A stretch of 64,000 nucleotides of DNA from JALZCH01 sp036387135 (lineage in GTDB: Bacteria; Acidobacteriota; Blastocatellia; Pyrinomonadales; Pyrinomonadaceae). The notes under the pieces were generated by a model that did not search any database, was not told the origin of the DNA, and saw only the letters and a list, made by a program, of their open reading frames with translations. A program made the position numbers and the translations under genes. Shown here in pieces: positions 7,294-16,207 of this stretch (positions within the stretch are counted from its first letter, which is position 1; each line of letters begins with the position of its first letter). Location of the stretch: NCBI GenBank assembly GCA_036387135.1, contig DASVUH010000067.1, positions 71,552 through 135,551 of the forward strand. Reading direction: 5' to 3'.

Positions 7294-8565
7294 GTGAGTA
7301 AAACAGTAAAGCACTGCGAAGTTTGTCAAGAAAATTTTGGCGACCGTTTTAGCTATTGCCCGGTTTGTGGCGAGACTTTGAGAACCGTCGAAGTCGGCGG
7401 CAATCAGGCATATTCGGCTTCGTCAAACGCGGCTTCTCAAGCTCCACCTCCGTTTGTCCCGCGCGAGGAAACCGTTGCGGCAGTAGCGGCGACCGCTCCG
7501 CTTTCTCAGGAAAGCGTTCCGGCTTACGTCACGCCGGAACCTGCAGCCGCCAATGGTTCGACGAGCTTTAAAACCAACGAACCGAACTTGTCAATCGAAA
7601 ACTTCGACACCAATGCCGAAAATTATCACGACGACGGTTTGTTTCACCTGACGATTTTGCAGGCTCCGAAAACTCACCGCAGAGATTTTGGTAAGGGCGC
7701 GGGCTTCGCTTTGGGATTTATGATGGTCGCACTGACCACCTTGTTGATTTGGGATATTTTCAATTTCCCGCTTGATATTGATCCGGTTGATGCGGACATG
7801 GGGCTGCCGTATGCTTTTCTCGCTGATGACGAACCGATGCAGGAGGAAAAGCCACCTCTGCAAAAAGACAAAGATAAAGGCGGCGGCGGCGGCGGCGGCG
7901 GTAAAAACGATCCGAAACCGGTGCAAGAGGGCGTAATGCCGAAAATGACTAGGGAGAAACAACTTATTGCGCCTGATGTCGAGAGAGTTATTAATCCGAA
8001 AACCACAATGCCACAACGAGCTACACTTGAGGGACCGGAAATTAATAAGCCCAGCTTAGAAAGGTATGGCGTGGTCAATGGCAGCAAAGACAGTTCCGGC
8101 GGAATGGGTGGTGGTCGCGGACTTGGAAACGGTGGTAACGGCGGAATCGGCATTGGAGACGGTCCCGGTTACGGCTCCGGTCGGAACGGCGGAATCGGCA
8201 GTGGTAGAAACGGCGGAATTGGAGACGGAGATGGTCCGGGCGGCGGTGCCGGCGGTGAACCCCCTCCGGTCGTGAAAAGAGAACCGCCTCCGGTTGTTTC
8301 AGAGCCTTTGAAAATTCTTTCGCAGCCGCGTCCCGGATATACTGAAGAAGCCAGAAAAAATAACGTGCAGGGAACCGTTCGGGTCCGCGTGACGTTTTCG
8401 GCATCGGGACAAGTTACCGGAGTTTCCGCTATCAACAGTCTGCCTTTCGGATTAACTGAAAAAGCGATTGCGGCGGCGCGTCAGATTCAATTTATTCCGG
8501 CAAAACGGAACGGTGTTCCGACTTCCGTGCAAAAAACAGTCGAATTCCGGTTCACGATGTACTAA
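7294..8565 (+). CDS. Zinc-ribbon, single-pass TonB C-terminal domain protein
   Basis: 423 residues from GTG 7294, preceded by AAAGG; an earlier in-frame GTG at 7276 lacks a ribosome site. Residues 8-30 hold a zinc-ribbon-like pattern C-x2-C and C-x2-C around F-G-D-R-F-S-Y. A membrane helix lies near residues 138-158, followed by a periplasmic linker with Gly runs (a string of eight Gly near 200, then many G-N-G-G-I-G-type repeats at 260-310) and Pro-rich P-P-P-V-V. The last 85 residues are a TonB C-terminal domain (Y-T-E-E-A-R-K-N-N-V-Q-G-T-V-R-V-R-V). It probably links the inner membrane to an outer-membrane partner. The cytoplasmic zinc ribbon is unusual for a classical energy-transducing TonB. 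It is flanked by a hairpin terminator. Confidence 0.85.
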   Translation: MSKTVKHCEVCQENFGDRFSYCPVCGETLRTVEVGGNQAYSASSNAASQAPPPFVPREETVAAVAATAPLSQESVPAYVTPEPAAANGSTSFKTNEPNLSIENFDTNAENYHDDGLFHLTILQAPKTHRRDFGKGAGFALGFMMVALTTLLIWDIFNFPLDIDPVDADMGLPYAFLADDEPMQEEKPPLQKDKDKGGGGGGGGKNDPKPVQEGVMPKMTREKQLIAPDVERVINPKTTMPQRATLEGPEINKPSLERYGVVNGSKDSSGGMGGGRGLGNGGNGGIGIGDGPGYGSGRNGGIGSGRNGGIGDGDGPGGGAGGEPPPVVKREPPPVVSEPLKILSQPRPGYTEEARKNNVQGTVRVRVTFSASGQVTGVSAINSLPFGLTEKAIAAARQIQFIPAKRNGVPTSVQKTVEFRFTMY

Positions 8566-8621
8566 AGAGATTTTTATCTGTGTGCTGAAATCAGTCGCCG
8601 CACACGATTTTATTCAATTTC

Positions 8622-8664
8622 CGGCATCGCTTTTCGTTATTAATCTTAAAGCGATGCCGTTTTT
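8622..8664 (+). terminator. Hairpin terminator after the TonB-family gene
   Basis: Arms 8622-8633 and 8648-8659 (CGGCATCGCTTT with its complement) are followed by TTTTTC. A third copy of the left arm occurs at 8675-8686, so alternative pairing is possible. Confidence 0.75.
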
Positions 8665-8812
8665 CTTTGGAAAGCGGCATCGCTTTTTGCTCCTCGCAAA
8701 TGTGTTTTCAGCTTTAATCGGCATTTACTAAGAAGACTCGTCTGGTTACGTTTTCGCCAAATGCACAAAATATGTCTTGACGGTGAACCGAAAGAGGGAC
8801 TAGCTTAATTTC

Positions 8813-10174
8813 TTACTTAATTTTCTCGGCTTGTGTTTGCTGTCCGTTAAAAGTCACAACTGCTCCTGTTATTTGCCCCGCATCGCCGTATACAAACATG
8901 ATTTGTGCGTCATACTCTTTAACAAAAAACTCAATATCCGATTCGGGCAACAATTCTACTTTAGGCTGTCCCGTTGCTTGTCCCATCAACTTATCGCCTT
9001 CTCTTGTGACTGCAACAAAAAAATTGGGAGCAAGCCGGTACTCTCCCAGATACCGGTCATAAATTTGAGGGTTCAGCGTAATCGCTTTTCGCTGCGGCGC
9101 TGTTTGTTTCAAGCCGAGGGTAATCGCAGCCAAACTGCGTGCCATCGTGTTTACAGGGACACTATCTAAGTTGCTGAGAACAATTACGCAAAGTTTATCT
9201 TCGGGATAACGTGCAATAGAGCTGGCGAAACCATTAATCCATCCGCCGTGACCGATAAATTTTCGATTCAAATGTTTGGTTACCTGCCAGCCATAACCGT
9301 GTTCCGCCGCGTACGCAGTAAAAATTGCGTCCAGTGATTTTTTGCCGACAAGTTTTTCCGTATACAAAGCTTCGTCCCAAAGTTGCAGGTCTTCGACGGT
9401 CGAGTACAGTCCCCCGGCAGCAAAAGGAAGCGACATATCCATATAGGGCGCGTTAATCAAGGTGTTGCGCTGCAAAGAATATCCGGCAGCGCGATGTTTT
9501 AATATCGCCTTGTTGTTATCATATCCCGTGTTCTCCATTTTCAATGGTTTGAAGATGTTTTCCCGCAAAAAGGCTTCATATGACATTCCCGACGATTTTT
9601 CAATTACAGAACCGAGCAAAATATATCCTAAGCTGCTGTAGCTGAACCGTTTGCCGGGTTTAAACTCGACCGGCGCTTTTTTTACAATTTCCAAAATATC
9701 CGTTGCGGGCGATGGCAATGCCAATACCTTCTCGTATCCCCACACATTAACATAATCCGGGATACCTGAGCTGTGCGTTAAAAGGTGATGAATAGTTACG
9801 GGCTTCCAGGCTTCCGGGCAGTTTGTTAAGTAATTGCAAACGGAATGCTCGACGTTCAGCTTGCCTCGCTCCTGCAACATCATAATCGCCATTGCGGTAA
9901 ACTGTTTGGTGAGAGAGCCGATTCTGAACTTGGTTTGCGAGGTGTTGGGTATGTCGTTTTCAATATTTGACATACCATAGCCTTTACTGACAATCACTTT
10001 ACCGTTCCGCGTAATAAGAATTGAACCGCTGAAATGATCGGATTTCATCGCTGCGGTCATTAATTCATCAACTCTGTCGGCAATTTCCTGAGCCGAAGAG
10101 GGCAAAAAGCAGAATAACGTTAACAGACAAAATAAGGCGGGTCGGTGAAGCTTGGTAAATAATTGCTTAATCAT
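8813..10174 (-). CDS. Secreted serine hydrolase, beta-lactamase/class C fold
   Basis: 453 residues with a signal peptide ending near S-S-A-Q (residue 29). The catalytic S-L-T-K (87-90) is the S-x-x-K motif of penicillin-binding-protein-like hydrolases, and H-G-G-W-I-N-G corresponds to the third motif. The usual Y-x-N triad member reads Y-S-S in the expected place, so the Asn is replaced by Ser. The C-terminal ~100 residues form a separate beta-rich domain (Y-D-R-Y-L-G-E-Y), common in this family. Members cleave peptide, ester or D-amino-acid substrates outside the cytoplasm; no specific substrate can be named. It lies alone in a minus-strand block, 66 bases from the next gene. A second homologue is at 47.5 kb. 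Confidence 0.88.
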   Translation of the reverse strand: MIKQLFTKLHRPALFCLLTLFCFLPSSAQEIADRVDELMTAAMKSDHFSGSILITRNGKVIVSKGYGMSNIENDIPNTSQTKFRIGSLTKQFTAMAIMMLQERGKLNVEHSVCNYLTNCPEAWKPVTIHHLLTHSSGIPDYVNVWGYEKVLALPSPATDILEIVKKAPVEFKPGKRFSYSSLGYILLGSVIEKSSGMSYEAFLRENIFKPLKMENTGYDNNKAILKHRAAGYSLQRNTLINAPYMDMSLPFAAGGLYSTVEDLQLWDEALYTEKLVGKKSLDAIFTAYAAEHGYGWQVTKHLNRKFIGHGGWINGFASSIARYPEDKLCVIVLSNLDSVPVNTMARSLAAITLGLKQTAPQRKAITLNPQIYDRYLGEYRLAPNFFVAVTREGDKLMGQATGQPKVELLPESDIEFFVKEYDAQIMFVYGDAGQITGAVVTFNGQQTQAEKIK

Positions 10175-10240
10175 AATATTTAAGTGGGAGTTCGAATTTA
10201 GTTATTGCTTTAAGTCGCGACGCCATAGCTTTTGGGGAAA

Positions 10241-11371
10241 TCACTCTTTCGGCAGATAATAGCCGGTGCGCGCGCCGACCGTTAACTTACGCTCTTTGCC
10301 CCGCCCGTCAAGCGCCTTCACTTTTATTTCTAACTTGTGCAGGCGACCCGTATTCAGCTCGTTCTCTCCGAGCGTAAAACCGAGCGTATAACGCGCCGTT
10401 AAGTTATTGACCAGCTTCTCGAACGCTTCAACATATTTTTTAACACTGCCGACGCGTGCCATTTCGCCGCCCGTTTGTTGTGTAATGTCGGCGACGACTT
10501 CAACTGTTCCGGGCATTTCTCGGAAGTCGGTTTTTTTTGCAATATCGGCAGCCCAGCCGGTAAGAAAAAATGTTCTGATTCGCAAAAGGTTCACAGTAAT
10601 ACCGGTTTCGAGCAAACTGCGAATCATCTCGTCGCGTACGGCGAATGGAAAGTAAGTAAGATCATCTGCTGCAACAACCATTACGGCTTGCGAATTTGGG
10701 CGTTCTATCGCCGCCCGGCGAAGCGTCTCGGCGGCACAGGCAACGCCCGACGCGGTGTTTACGACACTATAACTCCAATCTATTTGCTTGTAATCCCGCT
10801 CGTATTTTGCCGAGAGGTCGAGCACCGACTCAAATGCCGCAATTATTTTTTTGCGATCACGAGTAAAATCTTGCAGCATGTGCAGCGGCGGAGGAGTCTG
10901 CCGCGAATCAGGACTTAACGGTGAGCAGGGAGAATCGGCTTTTCCCAGCCACGAAACGGCAATCGCCACTTCGTCTTCGGGCGGCAGCTTCGCAAATGCC
11001 GAGGCTAATCGCGAAACCGCTTCTTTGTTGTGAAAAGTTCGCCCCCAATGTCCGTAAAAATCTATGACCAGCATTAACGCGCGTGGTCGCCGCGTTTCGG
11101 TTCCGGTACTGAAATAGGTGAGTTCACGCTCACGTCCGTCATCAAGCACTGTAAAGTTATTGCGAGCCAGGTTTCGCACGGGAGCATCATTTTTTTTGTC
11201 TTTGACGAGGGCATCTACAAAAACCACTCGCGTTCGGATTGTAATCCTGTCTTCGTCATCGTTTTGGGCTGGGACGGGCATCATCCAACCAAATGCGATC
11301 AACATACCCAACAAGACAAATAGTCTGGCTTTGAGCAAAGCTGCGCGGCGCGTACTTGTTTCAGACAACAT
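10241..11371 (-). CDS. Acidobacterial VWFA-related domain protein
   Basis: 376 residues with a signal peptide (cleavage near P-V-P-A-Q, residue 35). The segment I-T-I-R-T-R-V-V-F-V-D-A-L-V-K-D followed by L-A-R-N-N-F-T-V-L-D-D-G is the signature opening of the VWFA-related family expanded in Acidobacteriota. The metal-binding D-x-S-x-S is degenerate: the strand R-A-L-M-L-V-I-D-F-Y-G keeps only the first Asp. The C-terminal part (R-Y-T-L-G-F-T, then K-V-K-A) matches the usual end of the family. Members are exported and of unknown role, probably in protein-protein contacts at the cell surface. It is not obviously in an operon with its neighbours. Confidence 0.85.
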   Translation of the reverse strand: MLSETSTRRAALLKARLFVLLGMLIAFGWMMPVPAQNDDEDRITIRTRVVFVDALVKDKKNDAPVRNLARNNFTVLDDGRERELTYFSTGTETRRPRALMLVIDFYGHWGRTFHNKEAVSRLASAFAKLPPEDEVAIAVSWLGKADSPCSPLSPDSRQTPPPLHMLQDFTRDRKKIIAAFESVLDLSAKYERDYKQIDWSYSVVNTASGVACAAETLRRAAIERPNSQAVMVVAADDLTYFPFAVRDEMIRSLLETGITVNLLRIRTFFLTGWAADIAKKTDFREMPGTVEVVADITQQTGGEMARVGSVKKYVEAFEKLVNNLTARYTLGFTLGENELNTGRLHKLEIKVKALDGRGKERKLTVGARTGYYLPKE

Positions 11372-11388
11372 AAATGATGATAAACATC

Positions 11389-11429
11389 AATAGAGACACC
11401 GATGCAAAAGTCGCTGCGGTGTCTCTATT
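11389..11429 (-). terminator. Hairpin, probable terminator
   Basis: Perfect 12-base arms (11389-11400 and 11418-11429) around a 17-base loop, 63 bases after the stop of the minus-strand gene at 11492-12505. The A/T ends of the arms give only a short U run, so termination is likely but not certain. Confidence 0.5.
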
Positions 11430-11491
11430 AATTCGTTTAATTGCATTTCAGGTTTGGCATCTCAGACTAGCGTCCCCTGCGGTTAAGCTTA

Positions 11492-12505
11492 TCAATTAAA
11501 CGTGCAAGTGTTTGGATGAGGTTTGTTGCGAATATCGGGGTTAAATGCGCAACGGAAGGCGGCATTGGCAGCTTGTGCTATGAAGCAGTTGAGCCTGTTC
11601 CGGGTGCTCGTAGCGGCGATTCCGGCACATCCTGCGCGTTCCGCGAGAACGAGGCTGCATTTCCCGACACACTTAATATATCTCCAAATATAGGTGAAGA
11701 ACTTTCTTGCTTTCGCTTTTTCGGCGAGCGAGTAAGAAGCCTTGGAGATGACAGACTTTTTCTGTGGACCCTTATCGTTTTTCATTTGCTGGAGCTGCAT
11801 ATCCAATTGATAGCGGTCTCTGGTCTCGAAGTTTTGATACGGGCTATAGTAGCCTGAGTATGCCGGTTGCTCGCGGTACGGAGCGCCGCCATCCGGCGGG
11901 TAATACAGCTCGTCAACTACAGTCATTCCTTCCGGGTCTTCGCTATCAAAGTCGTTGACAACCGCGTTGTAAGTGTCAGAGTTACCGGTTTCGGCGTCGT
12001 GAACGTAAATTGTACCGTCCCAGTAGCTTTGATCTCCGTCGGTTGCCATAATTATCATCTCGTTACCGTATGCGTCGGTATCGAAAGTCGAGTTAAACGA
12101 GTTGAACGAATTAAACGACGCGGAACGGAATATCGGTGATTTGAGCGTAGTTGCGGTGTTTGCATCGCTCTCTTCAAGGTAAATCATGCTCGCATTCCAG
12201 TTAATTCGTTTGTTGATTTTTTCGAGGTCTTTTACCGCTCGGTTAAAAGCTTTATCTTTAGTGCGAAGCTGATTGAAACGTAGTTTAACTGCATCGCCTT
12301 TAAGTACCTTGAATTTTTTTTCTTTTACACCCGACAGAATGGCGTTTAATCCGATTTCAGGGGTTCCGTTCTCGGCGGTATTGTCGCCTTTTGTGGCAGC
12401 GGCATTGACTGCCGGAGCGAAGTTAGGTGTTATTAATGTCGCGAAGAATCCTAAGATCAGCGCGAAAAACAAGAGGCTTTTGACAAATTGTGTAGTGTTT
12501 TTCAT
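11492..12505 (-). CDS. Secreted protein with Cys-rich C-terminus, unknown function
   Basis: 337 residues; start ATG 12505 follows GAGGAG. A signal peptide with a long hydrophobic core ends near V-N-A-A (about 36). The middle is acidic and low in complexity, with S-F-N-S-F-N-S-F-N-S at about 126-137 and Tyr/Pro-rich stretches (Y-Y-P-P-D-G-G-A-P-Y). The last 60 residues change character: basic and Ala-rich with seven Cys (C-V-G-K-C, then single Cys spaced 10-15 apart, ending C-T-F-N). This could be a disulfide-stabilised domain. I recognise no family. It is a stand-alone minus-strand gene upstream of the VWFA-related protein with its own hairpin terminator. Confidence 0.65.
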   Translation of the reverse strand: MKNTTQFVKSLLFFALILGFFATLITPNFAPAVNAAATKGDNTAENGTPEIGLNAILSGVKEKKFKVLKGDAVKLRFNQLRTKDKAFNRAVKDLEKINKRINWNASMIYLEESDANTATTLKSPIFRSASFNSFNSFNSTFDTDAYGNEMIIMATDGDQSYWDGTIYVHDAETGNSDTYNAVVNDFDSEDPEGMTVVDELYYPPDGGAPYREQPAYSGYYSPYQNFETRDRYQLDMQLQQMKNDKGPQKKSVISKASYSLAEKAKARKFFTYIWRYIKCVGKCSLVLAERAGCAGIAATSTRNRLNCFIAQAANAAFRCAFNPDIRNKPHPNTCTFN

Positions 12506-12876
12506 TTCTGGTTACTCCTCGTAATTCTGAGAATTTTTTCTACTTTCTTTTTTTTAGAGTTGTTGAATGCCATGCCGTTTGAGGACACGTGCACTTCAGA
12601 GTGTTAATTACTGATACGAGTCGAGCTGACTTGTAAGTGAAATTGATTGTTTATTGAGTGAGATTAAAAAGTTTTATAGTCAGTTAACCATTTGCAGTTA
12701 TGGGGCGCCGGTTAAGAGGAAAACTTTAAGGATTCTCAATTACAATTTCGTAGCGATTACGATAAATTGAGAATACATTCCCAAAAAAGCCTCGGTCGGC
12801 TAGAAATCTAACATTGCAAAAAAAAATGTTGATAAGCTGTTAATAGCAGCCTTTACTCGAAAAATCAGCCGATTAG
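12506..12876. other. Intergenic region with one stem-loop
   Basis: 371 bases, AT-rich, no convincing gene. It holds the leader of the Cys-rich gene (GAGGAG just before its start) and an inverted repeat with 10-base arms at 12732-12741 and 12765-12774, about 100 bases after the stop of the Crp/Fnr gene. The stem has no following T run on the minus strand, so a terminator call would be weak. Confidence 0.5.
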
Positions 12877-13566
12877 CTAACAGTCCGCGCGGAAGCATTC
12901 GCATCCGAATTTTTCAAGCCCGTGCGCATCGAGAATAATAATGCGACCCCGCTGATAATTAATTAAACCTTTTTGCTGAAGGGCGCTGGCGGCTATTGTG
13001 ACCTGACAGCGGGCGACGCCGAGCAGTTGCGCGATTAAATCCTGCGTTAATAAGAAAGAATTCGATTTTAATCGGTCACGGCTGATTAAGAGACAGCCGC
13101 AGAAGCGCTGCTCAATGCTGTGAAACCGGTTGCAAACGACGGCTTGAGCGGTTTGGCAAAGGACGGAGTGAGCGTAGCGTAAAAGCACCGATTGCAAAGA
13201 GCCGCTTGAGCGTAGCTGTAACAGTAAATTATCGGTCTTGATTTGCAGCGCGTCGGATGCTATTTGAACGATAACCTCACAAGGCGTCTTATTGACTTCG
13301 AGCGCAACCTGCACCCCGATCATGCCTTCTCTGCCGATCATACCTATCTGAACGGTTTTGCCGTCCGGGGTCGCGGAGAGCAGCGAAATCATTCCGCTTA
13401 CGGGAAAATAACAGTGTGTAATGTCGTCGCCGCCGTGCAAAATAACCTTGCCCTTTAACAGACGCACGGGTTTTAGAAAAGGAAGTAATCGCTCGTACTC
13501 TTTATCGGGCAAAAACGACAGCAATTGATTTCCGGCAGTTTGGCTAGAAAGTTGTGAGACAGCCAT
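12877..13566 (-). CDS. Crp/Fnr-family transcriptional regulator
   Basis: 229 residues. The N-terminal two thirds look like a cyclic-nucleotide-binding beta-roll (V-I-L-H-G-G-D-D-I-T-H-C-Y-F-P-V-S-G-M-I-S then G-R-E-G-M-I-G-V), and the C-terminal third carries the winged helix (L-T-Q-D-L-I-A-Q-L-L-G-V-A-R-C-Q-V-T-I-A-A-S-A-L-Q-Q-K-G-L-I-N-Y). The phosphate-binding cassette Arg-Ser pair of cAMP-binding CRP is not evident and there is no FNR-type N-terminal Cys cluster, so the ligand is unknown. Ten Cys residues are scattered through the protein, which is high for this family. Start ATG follows GGGAG. It is isolated, with a structured region upstream. Confidence 0.85.
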   Translation of the reverse strand: MAVSQLSSQTAGNQLLSFLPDKEYERLLPFLKPVRLLKGKVILHGGDDITHCYFPVSGMISLLSATPDGKTVQIGMIGREGMIGVQVALEVNKTPCEVIVQIASDALQIKTDNLLLQLRSSGSLQSVLLRYAHSVLCQTAQAVVCNRFHSIEQRFCGCLLISRDRLKSNSFLLTQDLIAQLLGVARCQVTIAASALQQKGLINYQRGRIIILDAHGLEKFGCECFRADC

Positions 13567-13865
13567 ATGTTACTCCCACCTAACATATACGTATTTATTT
13601 TGTTGTTTTACTGTTATGCATTTAGGCTATGTCGTCAATTCCGCCGGGCAAATTTTGCCCGGTCAACAAGCATAAAGAAGGTTTTTGATATTATCGTTTG
13701 AATTCCGCCGCGAACCTTCTTCGCTTTATAAGGCTTCAACTGAGTCAACTGTATTTTCGCCATTTTGCATTTTTAAACTCTCATTAATCTAACGCACCAA
13801 AAGCAGGTGAAAACTATCATCATTTGAAAAAGTTTTTCAGAAGGTCTAAAAATAAGCTGACTTTT
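13567..13865. other. Upstream region of the Crp/Fnr gene with two hairpins
   Basis: No coding signal. Two inverted repeats are visible: CCGGGCAAA/TTTGCCCGG (13644-13652, 13654-13662) and AAGAAGGTT/AACCTTCTT (13675-13683, 13713-13721), the second with partly complementary flanks. Being directly upstream of the regulator on the minus strand, they could be operator or leader structures. This is inference from position only. Confidence 0.4.
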
Positions 13866-13904
13866 AAAGAAAAAGCCGAACCAAATTGGTTCGGCTTTTT
13901 CTTT
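13866..13904 (-). terminator. Perfect hairpin terminator after the aminotransferase
   Basis: Two 19-base perfect arms (13866-13884, 13886-13904) with a single unpaired base between them and A-rich/T-rich ends. It lies 21 bases past the stop of the minus-strand gene at 13926-15119. Confidence 0.85.
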
Positions 13905-13925
13905 GTTTAAAACAAAACAAATATT

Positions 13926-15119
13926 TTACGTTAAATTTCCGATCACATTTTGGATTCTCTCGACGGCTTCTTTCAATCGTTCAAATTTTGTCGCATAAGA
14001 AATCCGAATATAGCCGGAAACACCGAAACCCGCGCCGTCGGTCGTGACAACGTGCGCCTCGCGCAAAAGCAAATCGGAAAAATCCGCCGACGTTTTAATT
14101 TTGCCGTTGAGATAGCCGCGCACATCCGGGAAAGCGTAAAACGCGCCTTCCGGCTCGCTGCATTGAAAGCTGCAAATTTCGCGCAGAGCGGGAATTAGAT
14201 ACGCTCGCCGCCGCGCATATTCTTCAATCATCGCATCGAGAGATTTTCGCGTCTCTTCCCAATTTTCCAGCGCTTCGGCGCAGGCAGCTTGGGCAAACGA
14301 GGTCGGATGCGTCGTCGAATGGCTTTGCAGCTTGTTCATTGCTTTGGTCCATTCGGCGTTCGCCACCGTATAGCCGACGCGCCAGCCGGTCATCGCAAAA
14401 GTCTTGGAAAAAGTTCCCGCGATGCAGACAAACTGCTGCAATTCTTTGGGCAGCATCGCGGTCGAAAAAACCTCGTGCGGCGGATAAACAAATCTGGCGT
14501 AGCATTCGTCGGCGACAATGAAAACGTTTTTTTCGGCGCAAGCTTCGACAATCTTGCGGAATTCCGCGCCCGGAATAACCCGCCCCGACGGATTTCCCGG
14601 TGAATTAATGATTATTAGCTTGGTTTTATCGGTGATTGCGCGTCTGACTTGTTCGGCGTTTAAAACGAAACCTGTTTCTTCGGTATCAATTGTGACGATT
14701 TTTGCGCCGGTAAAATTGACGATTTCGGGAAATGAAACCCAATAAGGCTTGTGCAGCAAAACTTCGTCGCCCGGATTTGCCACGGCGCAAACGGCATTAA
14801 AAATCGCCTGTTTGCCGCCCGATGTTGCAATAATTTGATTCGGCTCGAAATGGGTGTTGAATTCGCGCTCGTAAAAACTTTGAATTCCTTTTTGCAAAGA
14901 CTTCAAACCCGGTGTTGGCGTGTATTTCGTGACGCCCTGCTGCAACGCCTCAATCGCATAATTCTTGATGTGCTGCGGCGTATCAAAATCAGGTTCGCCG
15001 ACGCTCAAATCAATCACATCGGCACCGCTTTCGCGCAAATCTGTGGCAGCCTGCATCGCGGCGAGCGTCGCCGACGGGCGCATTCTTTTAACGGCTTCGG
15101 AAACAGGAAAAGATGACAT
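13926..15119 (-). CDS. aspC: Aspartate aminotransferase, class I (PLP)
   Basis: 397 residues, the usual length for the Thermus-type (I-gamma) aspartate aminotransferases. V-G-E-P-D-F-D-T-P is at 40-48, the N-x-P-x-N-P-S-G motif at 172-179, D-E-C-Y around 204-207 where the Asp contacts the pyridinium nitrogen, and the PLP Lys is K239 in T-F-S-K-T-F-A-M-T-G-W-R-V-G-Y. The substrate-carboxylate Arg is in Y-I-R-I-S-Y near the C-terminus. It transfers amino groups between aspartate and 2-oxoglutarate; some relatives also use prephenate, which sequence alone cannot exclude. Cytosolic. Followed by a strong terminator; the VOC and coaD genes upstream are on the same strand. Confidence 0.9.
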   Translation of the reverse strand: MSSFPVSEAVKRMRPSATLAAMQAATDLRESGADVIDLSVGEPDFDTPQHIKNYAIEALQQGVTKYTPTPGLKSLQKGIQSFYEREFNTHFEPNQIIATSGGKQAIFNAVCAVANPGDEVLLHKPYWVSFPEIVNFTGAKIVTIDTEETGFVLNAEQVRRAITDKTKLIIINSPGNPSGRVIPGAEFRKIVEACAEKNVFIVADECYARFVYPPHEVFSTAMLPKELQQFVCIAGTFSKTFAMTGWRVGYTVANAEWTKAMNKLQSHSTTHPTSFAQAACAEALENWEETRKSLDAMIEEYARRRAYLIPALREICSFQCSEPEGAFYAFPDVRGYLNGKIKTSADFSDLLLREAHVVTTDGAGFGVSGYIRISYATKFERLKEAVERIQNVIGNLT

Positions 15120-15175
15120 AACGAAAATCTTATGCGAAAAAAGAAATATTACAAAATAATAAAACTAAATTTTCG

Positions 15176-15547
15176 CTAAATCTTTTGGAGAAACTCGACG
15201 CGGTTGCCAAACGGGTCTCGGAACTCGAAACGGTCGTAACCCGGAATCGGGACGCCTTCTAAAATTTTGATTCCTTTTTCGCCCAGTTTCTCGCGCCAAG
15301 CAGCCAGATTTTCGACCGCGTAAGCGAGATGAGCTTTTGTTTTTGTGCGGTCAAAATCGGCTTCGGTTCCAACGTGAATTTGAAAAGCTCCGAGTTCGAG
15401 CCAAAAACCGCCGCGCCCTTGCAGCGATTCGGGTTTTTGAAGTTCTTTTAAACCGAGAAAATCACAATAAAATTCTCGCGCGGCGTTTTCCGCACCCGTT
15501 GGAATTGTGATTTGAGCGTGGTGAACGCGCTCCAAAACAAGCTTCAT
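15176..15547 (-). CDS. VOC-family (glyoxalase/dioxygenase-like) protein
   Basis: 123 residues covering one vicinal-oxygen-chelate module pair: the opening H-A-Q-I-T-I-P with a His at residue 10, the segment A-R-E-F-Y-C-D-F-L-G-L, a second half with H-L-A-Y-A-V-E-N-L and the closing D-P-F-G-N-R-V-E-F-L. One of the expected metal ligands is seen in each half (His and Glu), so it may bind a metal ion, but no substrate can be named. The stop lies in a short gap before the aminotransferase start, and its start is 3 bases after the coaD stop, suggesting cotranscription from coaD. Confidence 0.82.
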   Translation of the reverse strand: MKLVLERVHHAQITIPTGAENAAREFYCDFLGLKELQKPESLQGRGGFWLELGAFQIHVGTEADFDRTKTKAHLAYAVENLAAWREKLGEKGIKILEGVPIPGYDRFEFRDPFGNRVEFLQKI

Positions 15548-15550
15548 AAA

Positions 15551-16045
15551 TCAACCTTTCTTCAGCTTCTTCCTCATTCTCGTTTCGACGGAAGCCGGAA
15601 CCAGCCCGTCAATCGTGCCGCCGAGCGTGAAAACCTGTTTGATTAAGCGCGACGAAACGTAAGAATATTTGTCGGCAGCCATCAGAAAAACGGTTTGGAT
15701 TGCGGGTTCGAGCCGCCGGTTCATCAAAGCCATTTGCAACTCGTACTCGTAATCCGACACGGCGCGAATCCCGCGCACAATCGTTTGAACCTCACGCTTG
15801 CGGGCGTATTCGACAAGCAGACCGCTGAAATCTTCGACAATCAGACGGCAATCATCAGTCTTAATTTCCGGCAAAACTTCGTCAAGCATTTTGCGCCGGT
15901 CGGCAACCGAAAACATCGGATTTTTCTCCGGGTTATTTAAAATAGCGATGATGATTTCGTCGAAAAGTTTCGCGCCGCGTTCGATAATGTCCAAATGCCC
16001 GTTTGTCACGGGATCGAAAGAACCGGGATAAATAGCTCGTCGCAT
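15551..16045 (-). CDS. coaD: Phosphopantetheine adenylyltransferase
   Basis: 164 residues, as expected. The nucleotidyltransferase motif is G-S-F-D-P-V-T-N-G-H at residues 8-17, with Lys and Arg contacts in the later Y-S-Y-V-S-S-R-L-I-K segment. R-G-I-R-A-V-S-D-Y-E-Y-E-L-Q-M-A-L-M-N-R is the family's most conserved stretch. It catalyses the penultimate step of coenzyme A synthesis (ATP + 4'-phosphopantetheine to dephospho-CoA) in the cytosol. First gene of a three-gene minus-strand run with the VOC protein and the aminotransferase. Divergent from the HAD gene at 16208, with a 160-base gap for promoters. Confidence 0.96.
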   Translation of the reverse strand: MRRAIYPGSFDPVTNGHLDIIERGAKLFDEIIIAILNNPEKNPMFSVADRRKMLDEVLPEIKTDDCRLIVEDFSGLLVEYARKREVQTIVRGIRAVSDYEYELQMALMNRRLEPAIQTVFLMAADKYSYVSSRLIKQVFTLGGTIDGLVPASVETRMRKKLKKG

Positions 16046-16207
16046 AATCAGTGCGGAACTTTATCATTAAAAAACAAAAACTTGTAGCAGTCTGTTTTCT
16101 GCCTGTAATTATTTTGTAAAAATTGAATGCGGAGCGGGCAAATTTACTAAATCCGTCAAAAATAAGTTATATTTTGAGGCTTGCAGCAAAAGCAAGTCGT
16201 CTAAAAA

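Noticed and set aside
8100..8250. A tandem repeat or mobile element in the TonB gene
   Set aside because: The repeats are Gly-Asn/Gly-Asp codons of the periplasmic linker.
14224..14603. Long open frames on both strands
   Set aside because: They overlap the aspartate aminotransferase, which has all its motifs; composition is typical of antisense frames of GC-rich codons.
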